Part shown: piece by piece, positions 43,644 to 53,758 of the stretch | How positions within the stretch are numbered: the stretch's first letter is position 1 | Layout of the letters: each line of letters begins with the position of its first letter | Assembly (NCBI RefSeq): GCF_003589595.1 | Contig: NW_020654080.1 | Coordinates: 494,432 to 558,431 of the forward strand | Source: Hyposmocoma kahamanoa | Lineage: Eukaryota > Arthropoda > Insecta > Lepidoptera > Cosmopterigidae | Length of the DNA: 64,000 nt | Direction: 5' to 3' | Made by a program: the position numbers and the translations under genes | The notes under the pieces: generated by a model | Told to the model about the DNA's origin: nothing | What the model saw: the letters and a program-made list of their open reading frames with translations, nothing else | Database searches by the model: none

Positions 43644-44930
43644 ATAGGGGTTAAAGTATGAAATTGCCGATTTGTACTGAAAATCTAAATTGTTTATTTT
43701 TTAAATTTTTAACAAATTTATTTAATCAAAATAGTTGCCATTATTATTTATACATTGCTGCCATCTAATGGGAAGGTTATTAATGCCTTTGCGATAGAAC
43801 TCCGACGATCTAGACTGCACAAACTGTGTGAAAGCATTTTGTACTGCCTCCTGGGAAGAAAACTTCTTGTCACGTAGATAATTGTCCAAATCACGAAAAA
43901 AATGGTAGTCCGTTGGAGCAAGGTCTGGTGAATACGGAGGATGACGAATGGTTTCTAACTGCAGTTCCTGAAGGGTCAAAATGGTTTCTCGTGCTGTGTG
44001 AGGTCTCGCGTTGTCGTGGAGCAATAATGGTGAAGATCGATTCATGAGTCGGGGCTGTTTTACTGCTAGTTTTGTCAACATGGTTCGGAGTTCGGCACAA
44101 TAGACATCTGCCGTTATTGCTTGACCAGATCGGAGAAAACTATAGTGAATAACACCATGCTGAGACCACCAAACAGTTACCATTACCTTTTTATTGGTAA
44201 GTTTTGCTTTAGGACACTGTTGTGGCATTTGACCTGGGGTCAGCCATTGCATTTTTCTTTTCCGGTTATCATAAAGAATCCACTTTTCATCACATGTTAC
44301 AATTCGATCCAATATTCCTTCATTTCTGTACCGGTTCAACAAGGCAACACAAGTTTCAACACGCGTTTCTTTCTGCAGATCAGTCAAATCATGAGGCACC
44401 CATTTTTCGTATTTTTTTATTTTATTGATTTGACGCAAGTGAGTCAATATTGTGGGTAAGGTAACGTTAAACCATGCCGCTAATTCCTGGGTAGTTTGAC
44501 TAGGATCGGCTTCCACTATCTCTCTTAATTCATCGTTATTCACCTGTGTGGGCGGTCTTCCTCGTGGCTCGTTCTTTAAGTCGAAATTTCCATCACGAAA
44601 GCGTTTAAACCAAAATCGCACGGTGCGTTCATTAGTAGACCCCTCTCCAAACGCAGCATTGATATTGCGGGCTGTTTCTGCCGCGTTAGTTCCGCGTCGG
44701 AACTCGTATTCAAAAATCACTCGAATTTTCGCAGTATCCATCTTTCTTGTCTAAATTGAATAACAAAAACAATTGAAAGTCGATATTCAAATGTTTCAAA
44801 TTTAAAAAAAAAAAAAATCACAGAAACCATTTGAAAAAAGTTTCATTCGAAAACCTCAAACCCTGAAGATTCTATGAAAATTCAAAGAACCTATTGCAAT
44901 AAAACGGCAATTTCATACTTTAACCCCTAA
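43644..44930 (-). mobile_element. Complete mariner transposon
   Basis: The element is 1287 bp with terminal inverted repeats of 26 bp that differ only at the first base. The inner part starts TAGGGGTTAAAGTATGAAAT. TA dinucleotides flank both ends (43642-43643 and 44931-44932), the mariner target duplication. An alternative reading places the TA at 43645-43646 and 44928-44929. The size is normal for mariner. It contains one intact transposase ORF. The element appears complete and, with TIRs this well matched, young. Confidence 0.93.
43722..44741 (-). CDS. Mariner transposase, D,D34D
   Basis: The frame is uninterrupted for 339 codons, close to the usual 340-350. An N-terminal helix-turn-helix region (about residues 1-110) should bind the TIRs. 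The mariner linker motif WVPHDL is at 114-119. The catalytic triad is D151 (TCDEKWI), D243 (LLHDNARPH) and D278 in YSPDLAPTDYHFF; D243 and D278 are separated by 34 residues, the mariner spacing. The ATG at 44741 lies about 190 bp inside the 5' TIR, and the stop is close to the 3' TIR. The protein would excise and reinsert the element by cut and paste at TA. No defect is visible. The subfamily within mariner is not determined. Confidence 0.95.
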   Translation of the reverse strand: MDTAKIRVIFEYEFRRGTNAAETARNINAAFGEGSTNERTVRFWFKRFRDGNFDLKNEPRGRPPTQVNNDELREIVEADPSQTTQELAAWFNVTLPTILTHLRQINKIKKYEKWVPHDLTDLQKETRVETCVALLNRYRNEGILDRIVTCDEKWILYDNRKRKMQWLTPGQMPQQCPKAKLTNKKVMVTVWWSQHGVIHYSFLRSGQAITADVYCAELRTMLTKLAVKQPRLMNRSSPLLLHDNARPHTARETILTLQELQLETIRHPPYSPDLAPTDYHFFRDLDNYLRDKKFSSQEAVQNAFTQFVQSRSSEFYRKGINNLPIRWQQCINNNGNYFD

Positions 44931-46003
44931 TATTATTTTTTGCTCATGGTTCGTACTGAGCATATCTGTAAAGGGTCATTACATCAGACTTTGACCGGAA
45001 ATACAATATACAATTTGTTAAAAGTAACAATGTACTATCTGTTGATGTGCTTAAATAAATAAAGATTTTTTAGAAGTAAAAGATGTTTAAACTATATTTT
45101 AAACTTTCATTGCGCGATATTACACTTGAAGAATAAAAAAGTGATTTCGTCTAAAAACAAAGTTACAAGGTTTTAAAATTTAACCGACGATAATTAATAC
45201 TGAGAATCTACCACTAGAGATAATATCATTAGATAATTAACTTATTATCAAGTCATTACAATCTAATTCCATTTTCCCTTTTCAAAGAGCAGAGTGGTAG
45301 CCCAGTAAAAGTACGGTTGCTTCTCATTAAGAGATCGACTTTTCGGATTCCTGTGGCGAAAATATACCTATTTTTTCATTTCTTATGTACATTTGTGTAT
45401 GTTTAGTAGCGATACCTTCGTGATGAAATCTGCATGTCCAAGGTTTACACTCTTGGAAAGCTCATATTATAAGGTTTAACCTGATCACCACTCGTACGCT
45501 TCTCTCTTCTTTTTTCATACCAATCTTCTATAATTTGTCTCCAATGACTTTTTTTTAAATTTTTTTTCGTCCATAATATTTTTTTTCCCATATTTTGTCT
45601 TTTGAGATTTTTCTTCTATAATTTTACTTCTATATTTTTCCTTCAGTATTTTTTCTTCTGTCTATGTATAGTCAAATTTTCTCTTCTTTTTTCTTTCTTG
45701 TTGTTAAATTTTCAATAATTTTCCTGTCTTGTAATTTTCATGTTTATGGTTTTTAAATTCCAATTTCTTCAGCGATCAGTTTTGCTTCACAAACAATAAG
45801 CTAACTGGTATGGGTCGCCATCTCATATTAGTATGAAAGTAGATGATAGAGTGAAATATATTGATTTAAAGAGACATGTTTATTGTCCGATCTCTAGAAT
45901 ATAAGTGACAAAATAATTCAATTTAAAATAAAACGTAAACTTAATTGCTAATCAAGCACACACACACACACACGCAATACATGTTGCAGCTAGACTGTAA
46001 ATG
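44931..46003. other. Unassigned with a SINE remnant and CA repeat
   Basis: 45290-45425 is a family E SINE remnant: 'gtggtagcccagtaaaagta', 'ttttcggattcctgtgg', 'tgtacatttgtgtatgttta', 'gtagcgatacc'. Pyrimidine-rich runs fill 45500-45720. A short (CA)n lies at 45957-45973. No gene seen. Confidence 0.45.
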
Positions 46004-46161
46004 GGCAGGAGCCTTACCATGAACTCTTATTACAGTTCAGTGTAGGTTCATTACGACAAAAAAGCGGGATGGTGATAGACACTTCATGTAGCGCTGTCTC
46101 ACAACGATTCATTTTAGGTCCTAAACTAATCGTAATAAGAGTTCATGGTAAGGCCCCTGTT
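46004..46161. mobile_element. Small MITE-like inverted repeat element
   Basis: Arms 46006-46033 and 46132-46159 are 28-bp inverted repeats with one mismatch (core gccttaccatgaactcttat). The spacer is about 98 bp. There is no coding capacity and the target duplication is unclear. Confidence 0.65.
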
Positions 46162-47029
46162 CTGCATAAATGAGTTAACCCACAAAAGGACAGTTTCGAG
46201 ATATTGAGCATTAAAGATTTTTGGCAACTATTTGTCATTACTCATTTAATTAATGGAGTTTACAGGACAATTATACATCAAAAGATTTATAATGAAGTAA
46301 CATTACGATCAGTTTATTATATTTTTAAGTTAACAAATTTATGATTATTAATTAAATGGTTTATGCAAAATTCGATATATCAACAAAACTATTACTTTAT
46401 GTGTCAAGTGTGGTTAACACATTTTTACTAAATACGGAAAAGTACGTATAAAGTGTCACCCAATCCTTGCAAACACTAAGAAATCACATTTTCATAGTGA
46501 TCATGTATTAAACCAAGTAACAGTAGTTTTTGTCAGTCAACGTGCTTTGTTTTCAATAATCAATAGCCCTTTTCTTCTTTGACCAGTAACAATCGAGGGT
46601 GCACAAAAGGAGCCTCCCCGCACGACGTAACATTCCTTACTTTTACGAGATATGATCGAGACATGTGCGTCGAGGGTCTACCACTTCCGGCGTTTAAATC
46701 TACTAACATCCATCCTTTCTACTTGACCACATAATCTTTCACTATTCTCTTATTACTTTTTCGTAGTGGCGCGGCTGCAGCGCCACAGTGGCTCTATAAA
46801 CGCCTAATTTGAAGACGCACTAACAGAGCACATACTACTCAAAGGTCTTATACTAATAGCATTTATCCTAATTTCATGCTTCTTCTGTCACACCCAATAC
46901 TCGCTACCGTGCATCAGGGTTGGAACCCGCACTTTCTTGACACGTTTTGGCTACCCAAAAGGGCATACAGAGCTCCATTTACCTGATTTCTATTACTTTC
47001 CGTTCACACACTAACCATCTCTTATTAAT
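46162..47029. other. Unassigned sequence
   Basis: AT-rich to 46560, then GC-balanced (46600-47029). No gene or repeat family recognised. Confidence 0.4.
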
Positions 47030-48095
47030 ATAGCCGCGGTCGCAGTGCTGGAGATCTTCTTGTGTATCTCATACACCAATAACCAGCTGCCATCGAGAGC
47101 AAAAGGGAAGCAATGGCCGTGAACTTAGACGTCGCTAAGGCTTTTGATCGGGTCTGGCACAAGGCACTTCCATCGAAGCTGCCATATTACGGGCTTCCAA
47201 AAGATCTGTGCTCTTGGATCGCTAGCTTCCTGTCTGAGCGGAGCTTAAAAGTCGCTGTGGACGGATTGTGCTCGGACACCATGCTCATTAGCGCCGACGT
47301 TCCGCAAGGATCTGTGCTATCGCCAATCTTGTTCATTCTGCATATCAACGATATGTTATTAACTAGTAACATTCATTGCTATACGGATGACAGTACCAGT
47401 ATTGCCTATTATACAGGTCGTACAAATACATATCAGCAAGTGGAACAAAATAGATTGCAACTTGTGTCCATAATCGAGACTTCTTTGGAGCGGGTCTCAG
47501 AATGGGGCCGACAGAATCTTGTCAAATTTAACCCCGCAAAGACACGCGTTCACCGTTAAAAATACACACTTGTAATAGCGCCTAAGTTCCAGAACGCTTT
47601 TACCCTTTTCTTCTTACCATCCCTAAGAGTAGTGGGATACTTGGATTCGACATCACGAACGAAGTCCAGTTCCGGGGTCATTTGGAAAGCTAAGCCAAAC
47701 TGGGTTCCAAAAAGCTCGAAGTGCTCAGTGGAGCGAAGCAGTATTTCTCAACAGGTCACCGACTTTTGTTGTATAAAACACAAGTACGGCCCCATATGGA
47801 GCATTACTCGCATCTCTTGGCAGGAACTCCCAAATACCAGACTGACCCATTTGACTCCATCCAGCTCTAGCTTTTCGTATTGTCGATGGTCACAAACTCG
47901 CAGACGGTATGGAGCCCCTTAGCTTATGGAGAGACGTAGTCTCTCTGTGCGTGTTTTACTGTCTTTACAATGGGGAGTGCTCTGAGGAACTTTTGGAACT
48001 GGAGGCACCGTCTCGTTTCCATCATCACACCTCCCGCCAAAGGAGTAGAGTCCATCCCCATATCTTAGATGCCTGGCATCTTGTTCGTGTTCGTA
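47030..48095 (+). pseudogene. Jockey-like LINE reverse transcriptase relic
   Basis: 5'-truncated. The plus strand reads SAGDLLVYL, an in-frame TAA, then AMAVNLDVAKAFDRVWHKAL with the catalytic motif A aspartate. VPQGSVLSPILFILHINDML follows, then YTDDST in place of the expected YADDST, and VSEWGRQNLVKFNPAKT. After frameshifts near 47560 the thumb and tail continue in pieces: FDITNE, KLGSKKLEVL, LLYKTQVRP, SLCVFYCLYNGECSEEL, and RFHHHTSRQRSRVHPH near 48055. The Ala-to-Thr change in the YADD box alone would damage the enzyme. This is a LINE type frequently labelled Jockey-like in Lepidoptera. Confidence 0.85.
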
Positions 48096-48109
48096 TTTAT
48101 TATGATTAT

Positions 48110-48360
48110 TATTACAAAGATCGCGGCTGCGATGAAGAAAGTTCTAAAATCGCTCACTAGATGTCGCTAGCGGCTCAGAATGCCGTAAGATCCAGTACAA
48201 AGATCTTTTACAAACACGGGAGAATTACAACTCGATAAATTGACCCGTAGCTCAGTTAGTAAGAGCAATGGATACTACGGTGCTGTATAATCGTGGGTTC
48301 AAGTCCCATCTGGTTGTAAAAGTTTTTCTATGTGTTCGTTCTTTGTATTAATAATCTTTG
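48110..48360 (+). repeat. Family B SINE variant with intact tRNA-like arms
   Basis: The 5' part 'agttctaaaatcgctcacta' and 'gatgtcgctagcgg' is shared with 39085. The tRNA-like head is 'gacccgtagctcagttagta' with D stem gctc/gagc and T arm gtggg-ttcaagt-cccat. The tail is 'tatgtgttcgttctttgtat' and TAATAATC, cut before 'aactagtggag'. The acceptor ends do not pair well, so it is not a functional tRNA gene. Confidence 0.8.
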
Positions 48361-48967
48361 CAGAGTATTATTGTTCATCCTGTATAAGGATCTACATCGT
48401 CAGTAGCTAATCCAAAAACGAACATATCAAATTAGCATAAATTATTAAAACTAATTTTGTTGTTGAGTGGTTCGCTCGCAATTATCGATATCATAATTAC
48501 CGTATCGTGGGCCGCTCTAGCGCGCCCCTTCCGAGCTTGTCATTAAGGGTGATCCATCAAAACGTCCGCGTGGATTTAGGGTGGCTAGCGCCTGCGCAGT
48601 GCGCGACACCGACGGTCGTGGACAGATGTAACTCACGCTCAATGGTATTGTTGATTCAGCAATTACAATTAGAACGTTCATCAACAGAATAACAAAATAC
48701 ATCAATCATAAAAAGTATATTATAACCGAACAAAAATGTCTTTGTGCACCCGACATTTACGTGTATCCACGGTTTATGACGATTGTATACTTTGATGCTG
48801 TGCCAATGTGACCGTGCTCAGCATAGAAGCATCACAACAATGTTGTCATAAGTGAGAAGTAACAAATATATTTTTAGTAACAAACAAACACCGGAAAAAT
48901 ATTTGTTAAGTATTTTTAACATTACAACGCCGACTGTACCAATCTTTATTCGAGATTGTACACAACA
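48361..48967. other. Unassigned sequence
   Basis: 48505-48620 is GC-rich (gggccgctctagcgcgcccc) without a supported gene. The rest is AT-rich. Confidence 0.35.
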
Positions 48968-49202
48968 TAAGTCGTACGCCTGATGATAAGCTACACGCCT
49001 GTTCATAACAGTTGCAGTTGGTAAGGGTGCTGATGAAGTTTACAGGCATATGGGACTTGTCAACTTATGTCTAAGGGTGACGGGCAGTGCCCCTCAGATC
49101 TTTGCGTTTTAAAGATCTTATTGGCACTGCAACTGTAATGGCGTGTCGCTTATCACCAGGCGCTCGACTTATCCGTCCCGTCATTTGGTGTCATCAAAAA
49201 AT
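48968..49202 (+). repeat. Family A copy with inverted duplicate of its 3' part
   Basis: 48968-49018 is antisense 3' sequence ('agtcgtacgcctgatgataa', 'cacgcctgttcataacagtt'). It is joined directly to a sense copy (49019-49202) that starts at 'ggtaagggtgctgatgaa' and ends 'cgtcccgtcatttggtgtca'. The join is head to head, opposite to the pair at 39.5-40.0 kb. Confidence 0.85.
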
Positions 49203-50718
49203 CCAATACACAAAAAATACAGTTAATTTTAATTTTAAGTACAGGTAGATTGAGACCTTTATCCTTTTATGATTGTGACAAAAGGACGAACTTGCGATTT
49301 TGAGGGGAAAATGTTTTGTGATATTTTCATAAAAAATTTAAGTTACGTGACTTGCAGCATTTGGTGCTTGTATGTTGAAACGTAAAAAATATTTTTGAAG
49401 AAAACCTTTGTTAATCGAAAAGATAAAATTTTCTGCTTATGAGAAAGAAATTAAATTAAAAAGTCAAGATCAAATCACAGTGAAAATATAACTGTACAGC
49501 GGGCACTTTATACTTCGACCCGCCGCTCTTATCATAAGTGCAATTAGCGTTCAGTTGTTAAGCTAAGTATGCTATTGACTGTACATATGTATTCTCGAAC
49601 GACAATTAACATGTCAAATGACTCGTTCCCAATCAATCGAAGTGGAATTGCAGTTACGGCATCGATGCGTGCCTTCCGTGACCGAGCACATTACAACCAA
49701 GCGATCCATGTTATCGACGACTTAAATCGTGCAGAGGGCGCCTCGGCGCAGGGAAACTGCTGTACGAATAATACTGTTTTGTTAAATAATAATAAACCTT
49801 TTTCAAGTTGGCAAGTCTTATCTGACATTACTTTTCACCACCACCCTTACCTTTCAAAACCGGAAGGTACTTCCCTAACTGGCATAATGACGTAGGACCA
49901 GTCGAAGTCGAGGATCATGTGGATTATACCAACCCACGAGATGAATCTTGTGAATATCGAAGCTTAAAACTTGGGAAGTATCTCGATCTGGCGCAAGCGT
50001 TCACCAACATGTGGAATATGTCCGCCACGAAAATAATGTAAATTATTTTATCCGTAAAATTTTACAGAGCCTGGATAACAATTCGAGGCAGTTGGATTTC
50101 TGTGTGCAGTATAAATGCAGAAAGCGGTAGATATAGCTTGATACGGAATCTTGTTCCTTCGCCAGTTCTTAAACCTGAGTCCCTGACCCCGGCTGACTGT
50201 GTCATTGCCGAAGAATGCCGTCTTTCCCCTTTAAAATCATAATTTATCTTTTAGGACCTCTCTCATCGAGAATCTTCGAGAATTCGAAAATCTAAAATAA
50301 TCTGACAACTCCACAGGACAGGAAACTTCGTAGAAACTAGGAAGTTTCCTGTACTATGACTACCAGAGCACTATCACCAGAAAAAAAATAAAAATTTCAA
50401 ACAAAAATTTCGCCTTCGTTCTTTGGTGATCATTCATCACCAGAACATGTAATTTGCACCCTATTCACTTCGCTGTACTACTGAATATACTTTAAGTATA
50501 TTCAGCGGCGTATAGCTCGGAATTTGTTCAAGGTGTTCATGATTACATCACATTATACTCTTAATAACGTCCAAGTTGTGATTGATCCGTTTTTTCAGCC
50601 GCTCGGCACCCGCCTCGCGGCAAATACAGTCACGGCGATAATATATATAATACACACGTAGCGACGTTTAAATCGGTTTTCTTACGAAATATCTTCTTGA
50701 AACTATACAATATTTATG
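49203..50718. other. Mostly unassigned
   Basis: 49832-49882 holds an antisense family A scrap ('ttcaccaccacccttacctt', 'aaaccggaa'). The 108-codon frame around it (49569-49895) is therefore not a gene. An inverted 'aggaaacttcgtagaaa'/'aggaagtttcctgt' lies near 50318-50352. Nothing else is recognised. Confidence 0.4.
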
Positions 50719-51307
50719 GAGTTCTTAGATTTTCGCGATTGTTACACATAGGAAATGAAAACTATTTTTCCGGATTTAAATCGCGTATATTTGTTTTTTC
50801 AAACAAACCGAGGTCCCATGGTCACGGTTGACTGAGGTGGTACAGTCTTCAACCAGTTATGTCTAATATTAATGCAAATCACCCTATTTTTTCACTATAG
50901 TTACAATAGTTATTAATTAAATACCTTATTTTTAATTTTACAAAGAAAACAATACAATTTACGCTACATTAAGTTTTACAAATTATTTTATTGAATGAAT
51001 TTTTATTACGTTTAATTTGTTATTAATTATTAATAGAAATTAGAATAAACTAAAACATATTTATTAGTACTGCAGTCTTATGTCTGTTTGGGATTTTTCA
51101 TTAGAGGAAATACTGGATCCCAAACTGGTGGTACGGAGAAACCATCTTCCCTGTTGAAATTAGGATGTTTTTTAATTTCAATGGCCTCTCGCAGCATCCT
51201 GGGTAGACAACGTGACCATGGGACCTGTAAAAGGCCCGAAACGTCGGTTTGTTTGAAAAAACAAATATACGCGATTTAAATCCGGAAAAATAGTTTTCAT
51301 TTCCTAT
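50719..51307 (-). mobile_element. Foldback Penelope-like element, shorter coding tail
   Basis: The left arm 50719-50834 includes the outer end 'gagttcttagattttcgcga' but has lost about 18 nt at 'acgtttcgggccctttac'. The right arm is 51212-51307. Between them are the same 3' UTR as at 41.6 kb and the last part of the endonuclease ORF. The internal sequences of the two copies are nearly identical, but the 5' breakpoint in the ORF differs, which points to separate insertions. Confidence 0.82.
51078..51211 (-). pseudogene. GIY-YIG endonuclease C-terminal remnant
   Basis: About 44 codons remain: LPRMLREAIEIKKH, PNFNREDGFSVPP and VWDPVFPLMKNPKQT, then a TAA (51078-51080). Over the shared region it differs from the 41.9-kb copy by one residue (Pro for Ser near the end). 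The upstream sequence is cut off at the junction with the inverted terminal repeat. Confidence 0.78.
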
Positions 51308-51856
51308 ATAAAATATTTTTTCAATAATTTTAACATTTCATTCAGTAAAATTCATACTTGTGAAAACACGGGTTGTATAGGAGCTGACATATACAAAATA
51401 GGCATAGTTTCACTGTGTCCGACTAAGTATTAGGGATCTTAATATATGCCTATACGAGTACATAAAAATGAATGTGTATTGTACATTCACTCAAATACAC
51501 TTCGACAGACTAAACCACGTGTAACATGCTTATTTTTCAATTATGTGGGCGTGCACACTTAGACTTAATAAGTCGGTCATTTAAACGCGGTGATAGTTAT
51601 ATGGGCAATTTTAAATATAACATAGTAATAATTTGTTGTCGAAATAATACTAGTAATAAGAATAACGTCAAAATAAATACACAAATGTCAAAAATTAAAC
51701 AATGAATTTAAAATGTTGTCATTTAAAAATTCAGGCACTGTATAGTACCAGTTCCCGGATCACACGACCCTCATATTTGGGCTCGTTCAGATGCCACAAA
51801 CGCGTAAAAATTATAACAATAATGCAGGCGTTTCCAGATATTATTCAATTGTAATA
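51308..51856. other. Unassigned sequence
   Basis: AT-rich. A stretch at 51655-51750 ('aataacgtcaaaataaatac', 'caaatgtcaaaaattaaaca') is closely similar to 29934-30030, so it belongs to an unclassified repeat. Confidence 0.45.
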
Positions 51857-52042
51857 TCGCTGGAGCGGTATTAGCCTAGTGGTTAACGGAGAACGTTGAC
51901 GATGTATATTAGGTATACTTCTCAATATCAGTGAATTAAAACATGATGACGTGATGAATCCTGCACTGGTGGACTAACGCTCTCTCCTTAGAAGAGGCCC
52001 GTGCCCGTCCGTGGGACGTCTAATGGGTAGGCGATGATGAAT
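51857..52042 (+). repeat. tRNA-derived SINE remnant
   Basis: The A-box-like 'ggtattagcctagtggttaa' and the 3' end 'agaggcccgtgcccgtccgt', 'gggacgtctaatgggtaggc' and GATGATGA show the standard lepidopteran SINE/LINE tail. Confidence 0.65.
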
Positions 52043-52436
52043 TTCGCTGTGTATACAAATAAATGGAAGTGAGTGTACAACTGTACACCCGCCGGCAGCG
52101 AGCGCCCGCGGGTAGCGCCGGAGGCCATTGAGAAGTCATAAATTTCTAAAATGGCGCTTTTCTCTCTCAGCAGTTATTAACTGCCAGATTATTAATCGCT
52201 TCTTGGCGAGCATCCGTTGTATTAATATTGAAATTGTTTACAACGCTTTTCGTCAAAGTTTCTTTTCAAATATGGTCGACTGGAAGAAGCTATTTCGTAA
52301 AAACAATCTTACGTCGTTGCCAAACACCTCGCCCGCTTCCAACTTATAGCTTTGTGAATACCCAATTTGAATTTAGATACCTATCTTCGTCAAAAGTAGA
52401 AGTATACTATTTTTTTCTTTGGAACTCCATCATCTT
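52043..52436. other. Unassigned sequence
   Basis: GC-rich at 52088-52130. No gene recognised. Confidence 0.35.
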
Positions 52437-52740
52437 ATTTAAGACAAGAGTCTGGCTCTTGACGGTGTAGCCTCCTCCACTTCTCACGTTTCATAGCCAG
52501 TTCCTTGATCTCTCTATAGATGTTCAGTTGATCTTCTCAACAAATGTTCAAACATTTTCCACCTTCTCTTCTCCATTGCATTAAAACAACTTCTCTCCTC
52601 CCCTATCCTCTCAAAAATTTCCTCATTCGAGCTCTTTTCAATCCATTTTATTTTTTCCATTCGTCTCCACCACCACAAATCAATAACTCCAATCTCTCTC
52701 TGTCTTTCGTACTTATAATAAAAAAGATACATTAATGTTG
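52437..52740 (-). pseudogene. LINE C-terminal coding tail
   Basis: On the minus strand I read LWWWRRMEKIKWIEKSSNEE, EERSCFNAMEKRRWKMFEHL and LRRS, then after a frameshift YREIKELAMKREKWRRLHR and a stop at 52437. This matches the usual order FEMWCWRRM..I.W.....NEEV, R..L....KRR...GH.LR, A.DR..WR in the tail of a LINE common in insects. No RT core is left. Confidence 0.75.
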
Positions 52741-52967
52741 ATTCACATTTTGCATTTAGTTTGCATGGTTTAAACCATTTACTCACAACACCACAAAAAA
52801 ATATGTAAATATCTAATTCAACAATATGAAAACTTACAATTAATGCGTGGCAGGGGAGCGAGCTCAGCAAACATAAGTGTAGAGCGCTTGTGCATACACA
52901 GCACGTATTCGCATGTCGGCCACGCTGTTTTAGATTAGTAAAAATAGTTTATGAAATAATTAATTAC
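52741..52967. other. Unassigned sequence
   Basis: Nothing recognised. Confidence 0.4.
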
Positions 52968-53160
52968 AGAAGTACTGCCACCATACCTATTTCTGCTGCC
53001 AGGCAGTAATGTGAGCATTACGGCGTTCCGTTTTTTCCGAAACGCAGGAATTTTCGTTTTTAGTTATAAGGTTTGGAAGAGTGAGGATGCTGTTCAAACT
53101 ACAGACCCATGGGACATGTTAACTTTACGACTCAAACCTTGCTATTTAAAGCGTTTACTG
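52968..53160 (+). repeat. Family A copy, degraded
   Basis: 'agaagtactgccaccatacc', 'tatttctgctgccaggcagt' and 'gagcattacggcgttccg' are clear. A 40-nt insertion and a decayed 'cccatgggacatgttaac' region follow. No A tail. Confidence 0.75.
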
Positions 53161-53236
53161 TAACATACAGCAACTAACTGCTACACCAATACTAATACCA
53201 CAGATAATAGAATACTATACTAGTACCTATACTTGG

Positions 53237-53300
53237 GTTACGAGTGCGACAATTCTTTGTATGAGATTGGTCTCATACAAAGAAATGTCGCACTCGTAAC
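53237..53300. repeat. 30-bp hairpin with 4-nt loop
   Basis: Arms 53237-53266 and 53271-53300 pair with one mismatch (gttacgagtgcgacaattct... against its complement). The loop is TTGG. As RNA it would be a very stable stem. Confidence 0.9.
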
Positions 53301-53718
53301 TCCGCTTCTTCAGATGCTTATTTTGTTTCATTCTTAACACTGTTTCCAAGCTCCAAGTAAACTCGCTATGCAATTGTAACAATATTCAAAAAGACCACAA
53401 GATAGCAGCTATTACATTATTGTCAAAGTACGTACGAAACTTGACATTTGAGATTTAATCGCCTATTTTGATCTGTCACAGAGAGGTCTCGGGTTCGATG
53501 CTCGTTAAGAATTGTGTTATTAAATTCAACTCTATTTCGCCTGCAAAACGGTATAAAAAACGAGCTCGACGTACAAAAGAAATTTGTTAATGACCATGCA
53601 TTAAATAATTAGTTAGTCTAATTAACTAGCTAATGCCTAAGCTAAATCTTGTATTATTTGATATAATGTATATTATATATTATGAGAGTATATTGTCATA
53701 ATATCTATATCTTTTCAG
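53301..53718. other. AT-rich, possible intron
   Basis: Contains a tRNA-SINE scrap 'aggtctcgggttcgatgctc' at 53485-53505. It ends in a pyrimidine-rich 'tatatcttttcag'. Confidence 0.35.
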
Positions 53719-53752
53719 GGAGCGTCAACTGTTTCGAGCAACTCCAACTTCG
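53719..53752 (+). CDS. Possible 34-nt microexon of a host gene
   Basis: The segment is preceded by a good acceptor (tatcttttcag) and followed by a consensus donor (GTAAGT at 53753-53758). All three frames are open: GASTVSSNSNF, ERQLFRATPTS or SVNCFEQLQL. There is no other exon nearby to set the frame, and no protein family is recognised. Acceptor and donor matches 34 nt apart can occur by chance, so this is only a candidate. It is the best hint of host coding sequence in the window. Confidence 0.3.
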
Positions 53753-53758
53753 GTAAGT

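Noticed and set aside
48241..48320. Functional tRNA gene
   Set aside because: Acceptor ends and the anticodon arm do not pair, and the sequence continues into a SINE tail shared with other copies.
49569..49895. 108-codon plus-strand frame
   Set aside because: Its end is made of an antisense family A fragment and there is no domain.
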